Source: Longimicrobium sp. (GTDB lineage Bacteria > Gemmatimonadota > Gemmatimonadetes > Longimicrobiales > Longimicrobiaceae). From it: a stretch of DNA of 46,184 nt. A program made the translations under genes and the position numbers. Where the stretch lies: NCBI GenBank assembly GCA_036387335.1, contig DASVTZ010000191.1, positions 1-46,184 on the forward strand. Reading direction: 5' to 3'. Of the stretch, positions 6,920 to 14,322 are shown in pieces; position 1 is the first letter of the stretch; each line of letters begins with the position of its first letter. The notes beneath the pieces were generated by a model, which was not told the DNA's origin, searched no databases, and saw only the letters and a list, made by a program, of their open reading frames with translations.

Positions 6920-8209
6920 TCAATCCCCTGCACCCACCTCCTCCATGTCCGAGGCGAGGCGGGCGAGCTCGGGGGCGAAGCCGAGGGCGCGGTAGATCTC
7001 GCCGGCGGCGTCCAAGTAGGCGCGGGCCTCGGAGGGGCGGTTGCAGCGCGCGTGCAGGACGCCGTAGTCGTGCAGGATCGCCGCTTCGCTCTTGTGCGGC
7101 AGGCCGCGCTCGCGGCACACCCGCAGCGCCTGCTCGTAGAACACGAAACCCTCCTCGTCCCGCTGCGCGCGGGCGACGGAGCCGAGCAGAAGGTACACGT
7201 CCACCAGGTCCGGCACGAAGCGGTTGAGGATCGCGATCTCCTCGGCGCGGCGGGCCTCGTCCTGCGCTTCCAGGAGGCGGTCCTGCGGTACGAGGGCGCC
7301 GCCCAGGTTCACCCGCAGCGTCACCTCCCAGTCCGGACCCGGTCCGCGCGCCAGCGCCTCGCGGAAGACCTCCTCCGCCGCCAGCGCCTCGCCGCACTCC
7401 ACCAGCAGGAGGCCGCGGTTGTTGAGCCAGTACAGGAGCGGGTCCTCGGCGCCGGAGGCTTCGATCCGCTCGCGGGCGCGGTCCAGCAGGCGCTCGGCCA
7501 GGGGGAGCTTCCCCTCCAGCATCGCCAGCACGGAGAGGTTGGTGTAGAAGGGCCACTCCACCGAGGGGTCGTCCAGCCGGCGGGCGATCTCCAGCCCGCG
7601 CTCGAACCAGGCGCGGGCCTCGGGACGCTCGCCGCGGTCGTCGCACACGTTGCCCAGGCCCTGGCAGGCGACGGACTGGCCCGTGTCGTCGCCCTGGGCC
7701 ACGCTCAGCCGGTGGCTGCGCTGGTACCACTCCCACGCCTCGTCCAGCCGCCCCGCCGCGCGCGAGCTGCGCCCCAGGCGGCGCAGCGCCAGGATCTCGG
7801 GGTCCTTGTCCCGCAGGTCGCGCGACACCTCCAGGGCGAGCGTGTAGATCTGCTGCGCCTGCTCCAGCCTGCGCTCCCCCTCCTCCACCTCGCCGGCGCG
7901 CACCAGCGCGCGCGCCGCCCCCGCCGCGTCCCCCTCGCCCTGCAGACGGACCGCGTCGATCACGAGGGCGAAGAGGCGCTCCATCCGCTCCTGCGCGCGG
8001 GTGACGACGGCGGGCACCAGCGCCGCCAGGCGGTCCGCGTCCAGCACCCGCTTCCCCACCGTGGAGTACTCCGCCGAGCGCGCCCAGAGCTTCTCCCGGT
8101 CCGTGTGCGACGCGCCGATGAGGGCGTCGCTCAGGGGGAGAAACTCATCGCCGAGTGGAACGAGCGCGAGCGCGCGCTCCACCAGCAATTGCGTGGCGGG
8201 CCGGGACAC
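6920..8209 (-). CDS. TPR-repeat protein
   Basis: The protein has 429 residues starting at a GTG, with AGG a few bases upstream. It is almost entirely helical tetratricopeptide-like repeats of about 34-40 residues, for example ALRRLGRSSRAAGRLDEAWEW, VACQGLGNVCDDRGERPEARA, FYTNLSVLAMLEGKLPLAERL and LRVNLGGALVPQDRLLEAQDE. No catalytic domain, signal peptide or membrane segment is visible. It resembles the TPR domains found in sensor or regulatory proteins and is likely a protein-interaction scaffold. It lies 30 bases downstream of the lipoprotein gene on the same strand and could be expressed from that gene's sigma-54-type promoter. The binding partner is unknown. Confidence 0.75.
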   Translation of the reverse strand: MSRPATQLLVERALALVPLGDEFLPLSDALIGASHTDREKLWARSAEYSTVGKRVLDADRLAALVPAVVTRAQERMERLFALVIDAVRLQGEGDAAGAARALVRAGEVEEGERRLEQAQQIYTLALEVSRDLRDKDPEILALRRLGRSSRAAGRLDEAWEWYQRSHRLSVAQGDDTGQSVACQGLGNVCDDRGERPEARAWFERGLEIARRLDDPSVEWPFYTNLSVLAMLEGKLPLAERLLDRARERIEASGAEDPLLYWLNNRGLLLVECGEALAAEEVFREALARGPGPDWEVTLRVNLGGALVPQDRLLEAQDEARRAEEIAILNRFVPDLVDVYLLLGSVARAQRDEEGFVFYEQALRVCRERGLPHKSEAAILHDYGVLHARCNRPSEARAYLDAAGEIYRALGFAPELARLASDMEEVGAGD

Positions 8210-8239
8210 TTTGACCTGTGGGGTGGAAGGGGCCGGCGG

Positions 8240-8779
8240 TCAGCCGCCGGCCATGACGTACTTGCCCGCGTACGCCGAGAAGTGCGGCGTCTGGCCGGAG
8301 AGCACCGTGCCCAGCACGTTGACGCTGCCGCCCAGCGAGGTCCACCCGCCGTTCTCCCAGCGCGCCACCTCGATGGGGCTGCCGTTCAGCGAGACGCCGG
8401 TGAGGGGAAAGCGGAGCGTGACCGGGGTGTTGAACTGGATGCCGTGCGGACCGAACTCCGCCATCACCCGCTTGGCGAGCGCCGGATCGGTGGGGAGGTC
8501 GATGGTCACCACCGTGTCGGCCGGGAGCGCGCCGGCGGGGATGTCGACGCGGAAGCCGTTCAGCTCCACGAAGCCGCCGTCGGCCGCGCTGATCCGCTTC
8601 TCGGCGTGACGCGCCCCGGCAAGGTTCGGGAGCGACGAGAAGTGGAGGAGCGTGGTGACGTCGGCGGCACCCAGCAGGCGGCCGGCGTCCGGAGTGGGCG
8701 CGAGCGGGGAGTTCTCGGTGCAGCCGGCGAGCAGAAGCAACGAAGCGAGCGCGGCGCTGAGGGAGCGTCGAAGGGTCAC
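8240..8779 (-). CDS. Lipoprotein with ZU5-like domain
   Basis: The protein has 179 residues. The start is taken at GTG 8779 (VTLRRSLSAALASLLLLAGC), which gives a textbook lipoprotein signal with lipobox LAGC and has AAAGGAA upstream; a longer frame exists but begins inside the neighbouring regulatory DNA. After a linker (TENSPLAPTPDAG), residues 75-130 carry a ZU5-like module: GGFVELNGFRVDIPAGALPA, then DTVVTIDLPTD, and TPVTLRFPLTG. The final part (SPIEVARWENGGWTSLGG, SGQTPHFSAYAGKYVM) also follows this fold. Known ZU5-like secreted proteins in related bacteria are surface or periplasmic binding modules; function here is unknown. The gene is preceded by the best sigma-54 promoter match of the window and an EBP-type palindrome. 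Confidence 0.75.
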   Translation of the reverse strand: MTLRRSLSAALASLLLLAGCTENSPLAPTPDAGRLLGAADVTTLLHFSSLPNLAGARHAEKRISAADGGFVELNGFRVDIPAGALPADTVVTIDLPTDPALAKRVMAEFGPHGIQFNTPVTLRFPLTGVSLNGSPIEVARWENGGWTSLGGSVNVLGTVLSGQTPHFSAYAGKYVMAGG

Positions 8780-8825
8780 GGACGGTTCCTTTCCGGAGTG
8801 AGCGAGAGTTCCGGCTGGCACAGAT

Positions 8826-8840
8826 AGCACGTGCCGTGCC
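8826..8840 (-). promoter_or_regulatory. Sigma-54 (-24/-12) promoter of the lipoprotein gene
   Basis: On the minus strand GGCACG-GCAC-GTGCT fits the consensus TGGCACG-N4-TTGCW at the whole GGCACG block and at TGCW, with the invariant GG and GC ten bases apart (8840-8839 and 8828-8827). The start point would be near 8815, giving a leader of about 36 bases to the GTG start codon at 8779. Confidence 0.5.
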
Positions 8841-8924
8841 CGCGCCGCGCAACGCCGAAATCGCGGAAATCTCCAGCGTTCACGCGGCGAATCGGCCACG
8901 AGGCGCCGTGTGCGTGCGGAGGGC

Positions 8925-8945
8925 GCTGCACCAAAACGGGGCAGC
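8925..8945. promoter_or_regulatory. Candidate enhancer (EBP-binding) palindrome upstream of the lipoprotein gene
   Basis: The arms GCTGCACC and GGGGCAGC are inverted repeats with one mismatch around AAAAC. The left half TGCACCAAAAC is identical to the motif upstream of the first subtilase (11114) and recalls the NtrC half-site TGCACCA. It lies about 100 bases upstream of the -24/-12 element, the usual distance for an activator of sigma-54 polymerase, and directly after the stop codon of the EBP gene. Confidence 0.45.
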
Positions 8946-8949
8946 TTCA

Positions 8950-10329
<1,380 letters not shown>

Positions 10330-10468
10330 GCGCTCGGGGGCACCTGGGGAGCGGAACGGGGGAACGCCGCAATCTGAGGCGGCGCGGGGGAGTGTGCAAC
10401 GCTTGCGGGCACACGCGGGGCCGCGTAACCTGTGGCTGCACCCGATTCCCGTACCTCTGGAGAAGACC

Positions 10469-10915
10469 ATGCAGCGAGCCCACCTCCCCGCGCGGCGCCT
10501 GGACCGGGCCGGCATGACGCTGATCGAGATCATCGTCGTCATCGTGGTGCTCGGCATCCTGGCGGCGGTGGTCGGCACGCAGGTGTTCGGGCGGGTGGGC
10601 GAGAGCCGCACGCAGGCGGCGCGCACGCAGATCGAGCAGTTCGGCATGCAGCTCGACCTCTACCGTCTGGACAACGGCCGCTACCCCTCCACCGAGCAGG
10701 GCCTGGCCGCGCTCCGCACGCGCCCCACGACGCCCCCTGAGCCGCGCGCGTGGAAAGGGCCCTACGCCAAAAAGGACATCCCGCCCGATCCCTGGGGCAA
10801 CCCGTACCAGTACCGCTTTCCCGGCGAGCACGGCGACTACGACCTGGTCTCCCTCGGCGCGGACGGCAAGGAAGGCGGCGAAGGCGAGGACGCGGATCTT
10901 GTGAGCTGGAAGTAA
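10469..10915 (+). CDS. gspG: Type II secretion major pseudopilin GspG
   Basis: The protein has 148 residues from the ATG with GGAGAAG six bases upstream. It has a prepilin signal: cleavage after Gly15 (LDRAG, then MTLIEIIVVIVVLGILAAVV), giving Glu at mature position 5. The C-terminal GspG signature is complete: LYRLDNGRYPSTEQGLAAL, then WKGPYAKKDIPPDPWGNPYQY and DYDLVSLGADGKEGGEGEDAD, which includes the calcium-binding loop residues. GspG polymerises into the periplasmic pseudopilus that drives exoproteins through GspD. It stands apart from the other gsp genes, with two subtilase genes in between. It diverges from the EBP gene; the 140-base gap contains an inverted GTGTGC/GCACAC pair (10392-10414). 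Confidence 0.95.
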   Translation: MQRAHLPARRLDRAGMTLIEIIVVIVVLGILAAVVGTQVFGRVGESRTQAARTQIEQFGMQLDLYRLDNGRYPSTEQGLAALRTRPTTPPEPRAWKGPYAKKDIPPDPWGNPYQYRFPGEHGDYDLVSLGADGKEGGEGEDADLVSWK

Positions 10916-10938
10916 GCCCAAATTACTTCTGACTCAAC

Positions 10939-10969
10939 GGCGCGGATGCCCAATGTGGGTGTCCGCGCC
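10939..10969 (+). terminator. Intrinsic-type terminator after gspG
   Basis: Stem GGCGCGGA / TCCGCGCC with extra CCCA/TGGG pairing inside, 24 bases past the gspG stop and followed by GTCTTCGTATT. It implies that gspG is mainly transcribed on its own. Confidence 0.6.
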
Positions 10970-10981
10970 GTCTTCGTATTG

Positions 10982-11073
10982 CCTCACGCGGAGACGCGGA
11001 GACACGGAGGAGAACGGCCGGAGGGTCAGTTCTCCGCGGCTTGCAGTTCCCTCCGCGGCTCCGCGTGAGGCTT
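10982..11073. repeat. Large imperfect intergenic palindrome of the CTCACGCGGAG family
   Basis: The left arm starts CCTCACGCGGAGACGCGGAG and the right arm ends CTCCGCGGCTCCGCGTGAGG, followed by CTTTTTC. It may work as a second, bidirectional terminator. Related copies are at 6291, 14057, 19058 and 34200. Confidence 0.65.
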
Positions 11074-11082
11074 TTTCAAGTC

Positions 11083-11130
11083 TGCATCGGTATGGTGAAG
11101 ATGGGCCGCTTCCTGCACCAAAACAGTGAA
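11083..11130. promoter_or_regulatory. Paired 17-bp motif upstream of subtilase 1
   Basis: TGCATCGGTATGGTGAA (11083-11099) and TGCACCAAAACAGTGAA (11114-11130) share the pattern TGCA-N8-GTGAA and are 31 bases apart, about three helical turns. The second copy differs at one base from the site at 14162-14178 upstream of subtilase 2. Confidence 0.45.
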
Positions 11131-11203
11131 GGCGCCGGATGCGAGAAATGGCGAACTGAGGCTAAGTGCTTATCCTGCAACGCGCAGCGAGTAGGGCACG
11201 CGC

Positions 11204-11217
11204 GGACCACGTCGTGC
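11204..11217 (+). promoter_or_regulatory. Possible sigma-54-like -24/-12 element of subtilase 1
   Basis: GG (11204) and GC (11216) are ten bases apart and followed directly by TAAGAGGGGC, a decamer that also follows the equivalent element of subtilase 2. Apart from GG/GC the consensus match is poor, and GG-N10-GC is common by chance in GC-rich DNA, so it rests on the parallel with the paralogue. Confidence 0.25.
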
Positions 11218-11279
11218 TAAGAGGGGCGGGCGCCGGGCCGATCGTCGCCAATCGCCACCTCTCACCCTCCGGGGGAGCC

Positions 11280-13745
11280 ATGCTCCGTTCAGCACCACGC
11301 CGGTTGCTGCTGCTGGTCGCCGTCACGCTGCTCTGCGCCACCAACGCGGTCGCGCAGGCCATTGATCCCGCACTCAGGAACGTCCTCGCGTCGGCCCGCA
11401 CGGCCGAGGTGATCGTCACCTTCAAGGGGAACAGCGCCCCCGCGCTCCTCGACCTGAACGTGCTGCGCGCCGTCGGCATCACGGGCGGCACCACCTTCCG
11501 CTCGCTGCCGATGGTGGGGACGGTGGCGACCCTGGCGCAGGTGAACGCGCTGGCCGCGAACCCGCGGGTGCGCTCGGTGTTCCTCAACAAGCGGCTGACG
11601 TACTTCAACTACGACGCGCGCCACCTTACGGGCGTGGAGCGGCTGCGGGCCAGCGCCGCCATGACCGCGCTCAACCGCGGCCTTCCCGTCACCGGCAAGG
11701 GCGTGGGCCTCTACATCGCCGACAGCGGCATCGACGCCACGCACCCCGACCTGCAGCTCGGGAAGAACGTCGTCCAGAACGTGTGGGCGCCGATCCAAAA
11801 GGATCTGGTGGGCGAGGAGACGGGCTTCCGTCCCGTGATCGTGGTGGAGAACCAGCCCAACACGGACAACGGCGGCAGCGGGCACGGCACGCACGTGGCC
11901 GGCATCTCGGGCGGCACCGGCCAGGCGTCCGCCGGGCGGAACTCGGGGGTGGCGCCGGGCGCCAGCCTGGTGGGCTACGGCTCGGGAGCGGCCATCTTCG
12001 TGCTCAACGCCATCGGCAGCTTCGACTACCTGCTGACCAACCAGGCGCGCTACGGCATCCGGGTGATGAACAACTCCTGGGGCTCCAACGGGCCCTTCTA
12101 CCCGGACGATCCGGTCAACGTCGCCTCGCGCATCGCGGCGGAAGACCGCAACGTTGTGGTGGTGTTCGCGGCGGGGAACGGCACCTATCCCAACTCGCAC
12201 AACCCGTACGCCCGCGCGCCGTGGGTGATCTCGGCGGCCAACGGCACCAAGTCCGGCACGCTGGCGGAGAGCTCGTCCAAAGGCACCCCGGGCGGGCCCA
12301 AGACGGTGACGGCCGCCAACGGCGAGGTCATCACCTGGCTCGACGAGCCCACGGTGACGGCGCCGGGCACGGACATCGTCTCCGTTCGCGCCTCCATCAG
12401 CGCCAGCACGAGCACGGACCCGTTCTACACGGTGATGAGCGGCACCTCCATGGCCAGCCCGCACGTGGCCGGCATCGCGGCGCTGATGCTGGAGGCCAAC
12501 CCGCTGCTCACGCCGCAGCAGGTGAAGCAGATCCTGAAGGCGACGGCCACGCACATGCCGAGCGCGCTTCCCGGGGCGGAGGACAAGGGCTTCGAGGTGG
12601 GCGCCGGCTACGTCAACGCCTTCGCCGCCGTGCAGAAGGCGTTCGACCTGAGCACGCCGTTCGGCCGCATCCTGGACGGCTACGAGGTGCTGGGGCACGC
12701 GGAGATGAAGGTGCTGCGCGACCATGCCTTCGACTACAGCCCGCTGGCGCCCACGGGGAGCTACAAGCGCACCTTCTCGGTCGAGCCGGGCGCGGACCGC
12801 CTGGAGGTGGAGATCGCCTTCGACGGGCTGGAAGTTCCCGCGTACGGCAGCGCGGCCAACTCGCTGACGCTGGACGTGTACGATCCGCAGGGGAACCGCT
12901 ACTACACGTACGACCTGCTCTTCGCCGTCTACGGCACGAACCGGCTGGTGGTGGTGGTGCCCAATCCGTCGGCCGGCACGTGGACGATGGAGACCAAGAT
13001 GTTCACGCTGCTGGGCACGGAGGGGAACCTGGCCGCCGCGCCGGACAAGGTTCGCGAGCAGGTGCGCACCTTCACCTTCGACGCTCCCGCGATCGCGGAC
13101 ATCCAGGGGAGCGCGGACCGCGGCGCCATCGAGTGGGCGCTGACCAACGGCTACATGGGGCTGTGCGCGGAGGGGGCGTTCTGCCCCGACCAGCCGCTCA
13201 CCCGCATCCAGCTGGCCCGCAGCCTCACGCAGTTCGCGGCGATCCGGCAGTCGCTCCCCTTCAACGGCGGCGCCACCTTCAGCGACGTCGCCGAGGCGGA
13301 CCGGCCGTTCGCGGAAGCGGTGGCCGCTCCCGGGGCGGCGCTCCGCGACCCGCAGTACCGCTACGGCGGCGTGATGGAAAGCTCGGGAAGCACCTTCAAC
13401 CCCGGCAACGGCATCAGCCGCGGCCACTTCGCCCGGATCCTGGTGCGCGCCATCGGCGGCGAGGGTGCCGCGCTCGCCCACACGGGTGACGTGACGGTGG
13501 CCTACAACGGCCAGACGTACGTGGTGGCCGACCAGAACTCCATTCCGGCGGCGGTGCGCGGCCACGTGCACGCGGCGATCAACTCCGGGATGCTGAACGT
13601 GTTCTGGAAGATCGAGCAGGGTCCGCTCGACCCGGCGCCGGTGCTCAAGCCCTACTTCTTCCCGACGTCCGACGCGTCCGCGCCCGTGACGCGCGCCGAG
13701 GCCGCCGTGGCGATCTCCCGCTACCATACGCAGTTCTTCCAATAG
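11280..13745 (+). CDS. Secreted subtilisin-family serine protease with C-terminal SLH repeats (paralogue 1)
   Basis: The protein has 821 residues. The ATG after GGGGGAG opens a signal peptide (MLRSAPRRLLLLVAVTLLC, then ATNAVAQ). Residues 40-105 are an I9-like propeptide (TAEVIVTFKGNSAPAL, VRSVFLNKRL). The S8 catalytic domain runs from about 130 to 460. The triad is Asp148 (GLYIADSGID), His202 (GSGHGTHVAG) and Ser390 (SGTSMASPHVAG), with the oxyanion Asn in FAAGNG. A beta-sandwich region (about 490-610: TFSVEPGADRLEVEI, LDVYDPQGNRYYTYDL) follows. Three SLH-like repeats end the protein: IADIQGSADRGAIEWALTNGY with LTRIQLARSL, FSDVAEADRPFAEAV with ISRGHFARILVRAI, and a last one with VTRAEAAVAISRYH. 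It ends in HTQFFQ. Its place between gspG and the rest of the gsp cluster makes it a likely T2SS substrate (inference). SLH repeats usually anchor to cell-wall polymers; their partner in this Gram-negative is unclear. Confidence 0.92.
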   Translation: MLRSAPRRLLLLVAVTLLCATNAVAQAIDPALRNVLASARTAEVIVTFKGNSAPALLDLNVLRAVGITGGTTFRSLPMVGTVATLAQVNALAANPRVRSVFLNKRLTYFNYDARHLTGVERLRASAAMTALNRGLPVTGKGVGLYIADSGIDATHPDLQLGKNVVQNVWAPIQKDLVGEETGFRPVIVVENQPNTDNGGSGHGTHVAGISGGTGQASAGRNSGVAPGASLVGYGSGAAIFVLNAIGSFDYLLTNQARYGIRVMNNSWGSNGPFYPDDPVNVASRIAAEDRNVVVVFAAGNGTYPNSHNPYARAPWVISAANGTKSGTLAESSSKGTPGGPKTVTAANGEVITWLDEPTVTAPGTDIVSVRASISASTSTDPFYTVMSGTSMASPHVAGIAALMLEANPLLTPQQVKQILKATATHMPSALPGAEDKGFEVGAGYVNAFAAVQKAFDLSTPFGRILDGYEVLGHAEMKVLRDHAFDYSPLAPTGSYKRTFSVEPGADRLEVEIAFDGLEVPAYGSAANSLTLDVYDPQGNRYYTYDLLFAVYGTNRLVVVVPNPSAGTWTMETKMFTLLGTEGNLAAAPDKVREQVRTFTFDAPAIADIQGSADRGAIEWALTNGYMGLCAEGAFCPDQPLTRIQLARSLTQFAAIRQSLPFNGGATFSDVAEADRPFAEAVAAPGAALRDPQYRYGGVMESSGSTFNPGNGISRGHFARILVRAIGGEGAALAHTGDVTVAYNGQTYVVADQNSIPAAVRGHVHAAINSGMLNVFWKIEQGPLDPAPVLKPYFFPTSDASAPVTRAEAAVAISRYHTQFFQ

Positions 13746-13766
13746 CCCGCAACGCGGCGAGGGCCG

Positions 13767-13799
13767 GCGAGGCACGGAAACCAGTTCTCCGTGCCTCGC
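13767..13799 (+). terminator. Palindrome acting as probable terminator after subtilase 1
   Basis: Perfect 12-bp arms (GCGAGGCACGGA and its complement) 22 bases past the stop codon. The core GAGGCACGGA is shared with the palindrome at 6482. Confidence 0.5.
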
Positions 13800-13848
13800 T
13801 TCCGTTCTGCCGCGCGACTCTGAGCATCTCACGATATACCCTCCCCCT

Positions 13849-14042
13849 TGTCATCCTGAGTGACGCGCGGCTCCGCCCTCTCCCATCACCGTACTTTGGC
13901 GCGGAACGAAGGATCTACTGCGCGTTCCGAGGGGTCTGGTGCTGCAACGCGGTTCCCGGCCTGGCTCCGGCTAGATCCTTCGGTCGCCGCAGGAAGTAAT
14001 GAGAGACGGAGAGTCCCGTCCTGCGGCTCCCTCAGGATGACA
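13849..14042. mobile_element. MITE-like element, full-length copy (194 bp) with perfect 12-bp terminal inverted repeats
   Basis: It begins TGTCATCCTGAG and ends CTCAGGATGACA. Internal CGAAGGATCTACTGCGCG and its inverted counterpart TAGATCCTTCG form a nested inverted repeat. It carries no gene. The same element is at 35466-35657 (192 bp) and a left half at 6351. A half palindrome (CGCGTCTCCGCGTGAG) abuts it at 14057-14092. I see no clear target-site duplication. The rest of the 13746-14322 gap holds the regulatory sites listed separately. Confidence 0.65.
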
Positions 14043-14139
14043 AAAGGTGTTCCCTCCCGCGTCTCCGCGTCTCCGCGTGAGTCCTGTTGGTTGTCTGTGT
14101 CAGCAGTGCGTAGCAGATGTTGAACCATTTCAGTGACGG

Positions 14140-14178
14140 TGCATTAGAACGGTGAAGCGGTTTCACTGTTTTAGTGCA
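14140..14178. promoter_or_regulatory. Paired 17-bp motif upstream of subtilase 2
   Basis: TGCATTAGAACGGTGAA (14140-14156) and, inverted, TTCACTGTTTTAGTGCA (14162-14178; reverse complement TGCACTAAAACAGTGAA). The two are 22 bases apart, two helical turns. The second matches the subtilase 1 site at 16 of 17 positions, although the surrounding intergenic DNA of the two paralogues is not alike. Confidence 0.5.
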
Positions 14179-14250
14179 ACAGGAAGATCCGAAGGGAGGT
14201 GCGAAAATCGTAAGCTGTTTATCGGGCGCAGGATAGCTCGGGCGGAAGTT

Positions 14251-14265
14251 TGGCGGCACACGTGC
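14251..14265 (+). promoter_or_regulatory. Possible sigma-54-like -24/-12 element of subtilase 2
   Basis: TGGCGGCACACGTGC has GG and GC ten bases apart, with TGGC and TGC matching the consensus. TAAGAGGGGC follows two bases later, as it does at subtilase 1. It lies about 80-90 bases downstream of the paired 17-bp motif. Confidence 0.35.
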
Positions 14266-14322
14266 ATTAAGAGGGGCCAGTCCAGAAGGACTCGTTCGCC
14301 ACCCAACACGTGGAGCCCCCTG

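Noticed and set aside
6362-8827. Long plus-strand reading frame of about 820 codons
   Set aside because: It is antisense to the TPR and lipoprotein genes, whose products have clear repeats and a lipobox; the plus-strand translation is Arg/Ala/Pro-rich and low in complexity. Long shadows are normal at this GC content.
10392-10421. Sigma-54 promoter for gspG
   Set aside because: GG-N10-GC occurs (10408-10421) and GGCAC is partly matched, but the -12 half is GGGC and such pairs are frequent in GC-rich DNA. Too weak to call.
10330-10647. N-terminal extension of the EBP into gspG
   Set aside because: The extra residues are antisense to the gspG signal region and the receiver domain starts right after GTG 10329.
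11289-13832. Long minus-strand frame opposite subtilase 1 (and a similar one opposite subtilase 2)
   Set aside because: The His/Arg/Val-rich text mirrors the codon pattern of the protease genes; both strands being open is a GC effect.
13849-14042. Insertion sequence with its own transposase
   Set aside because: At 194 bp with no reading frame it can only be a non-autonomous element; no transposase gene exists in the window.
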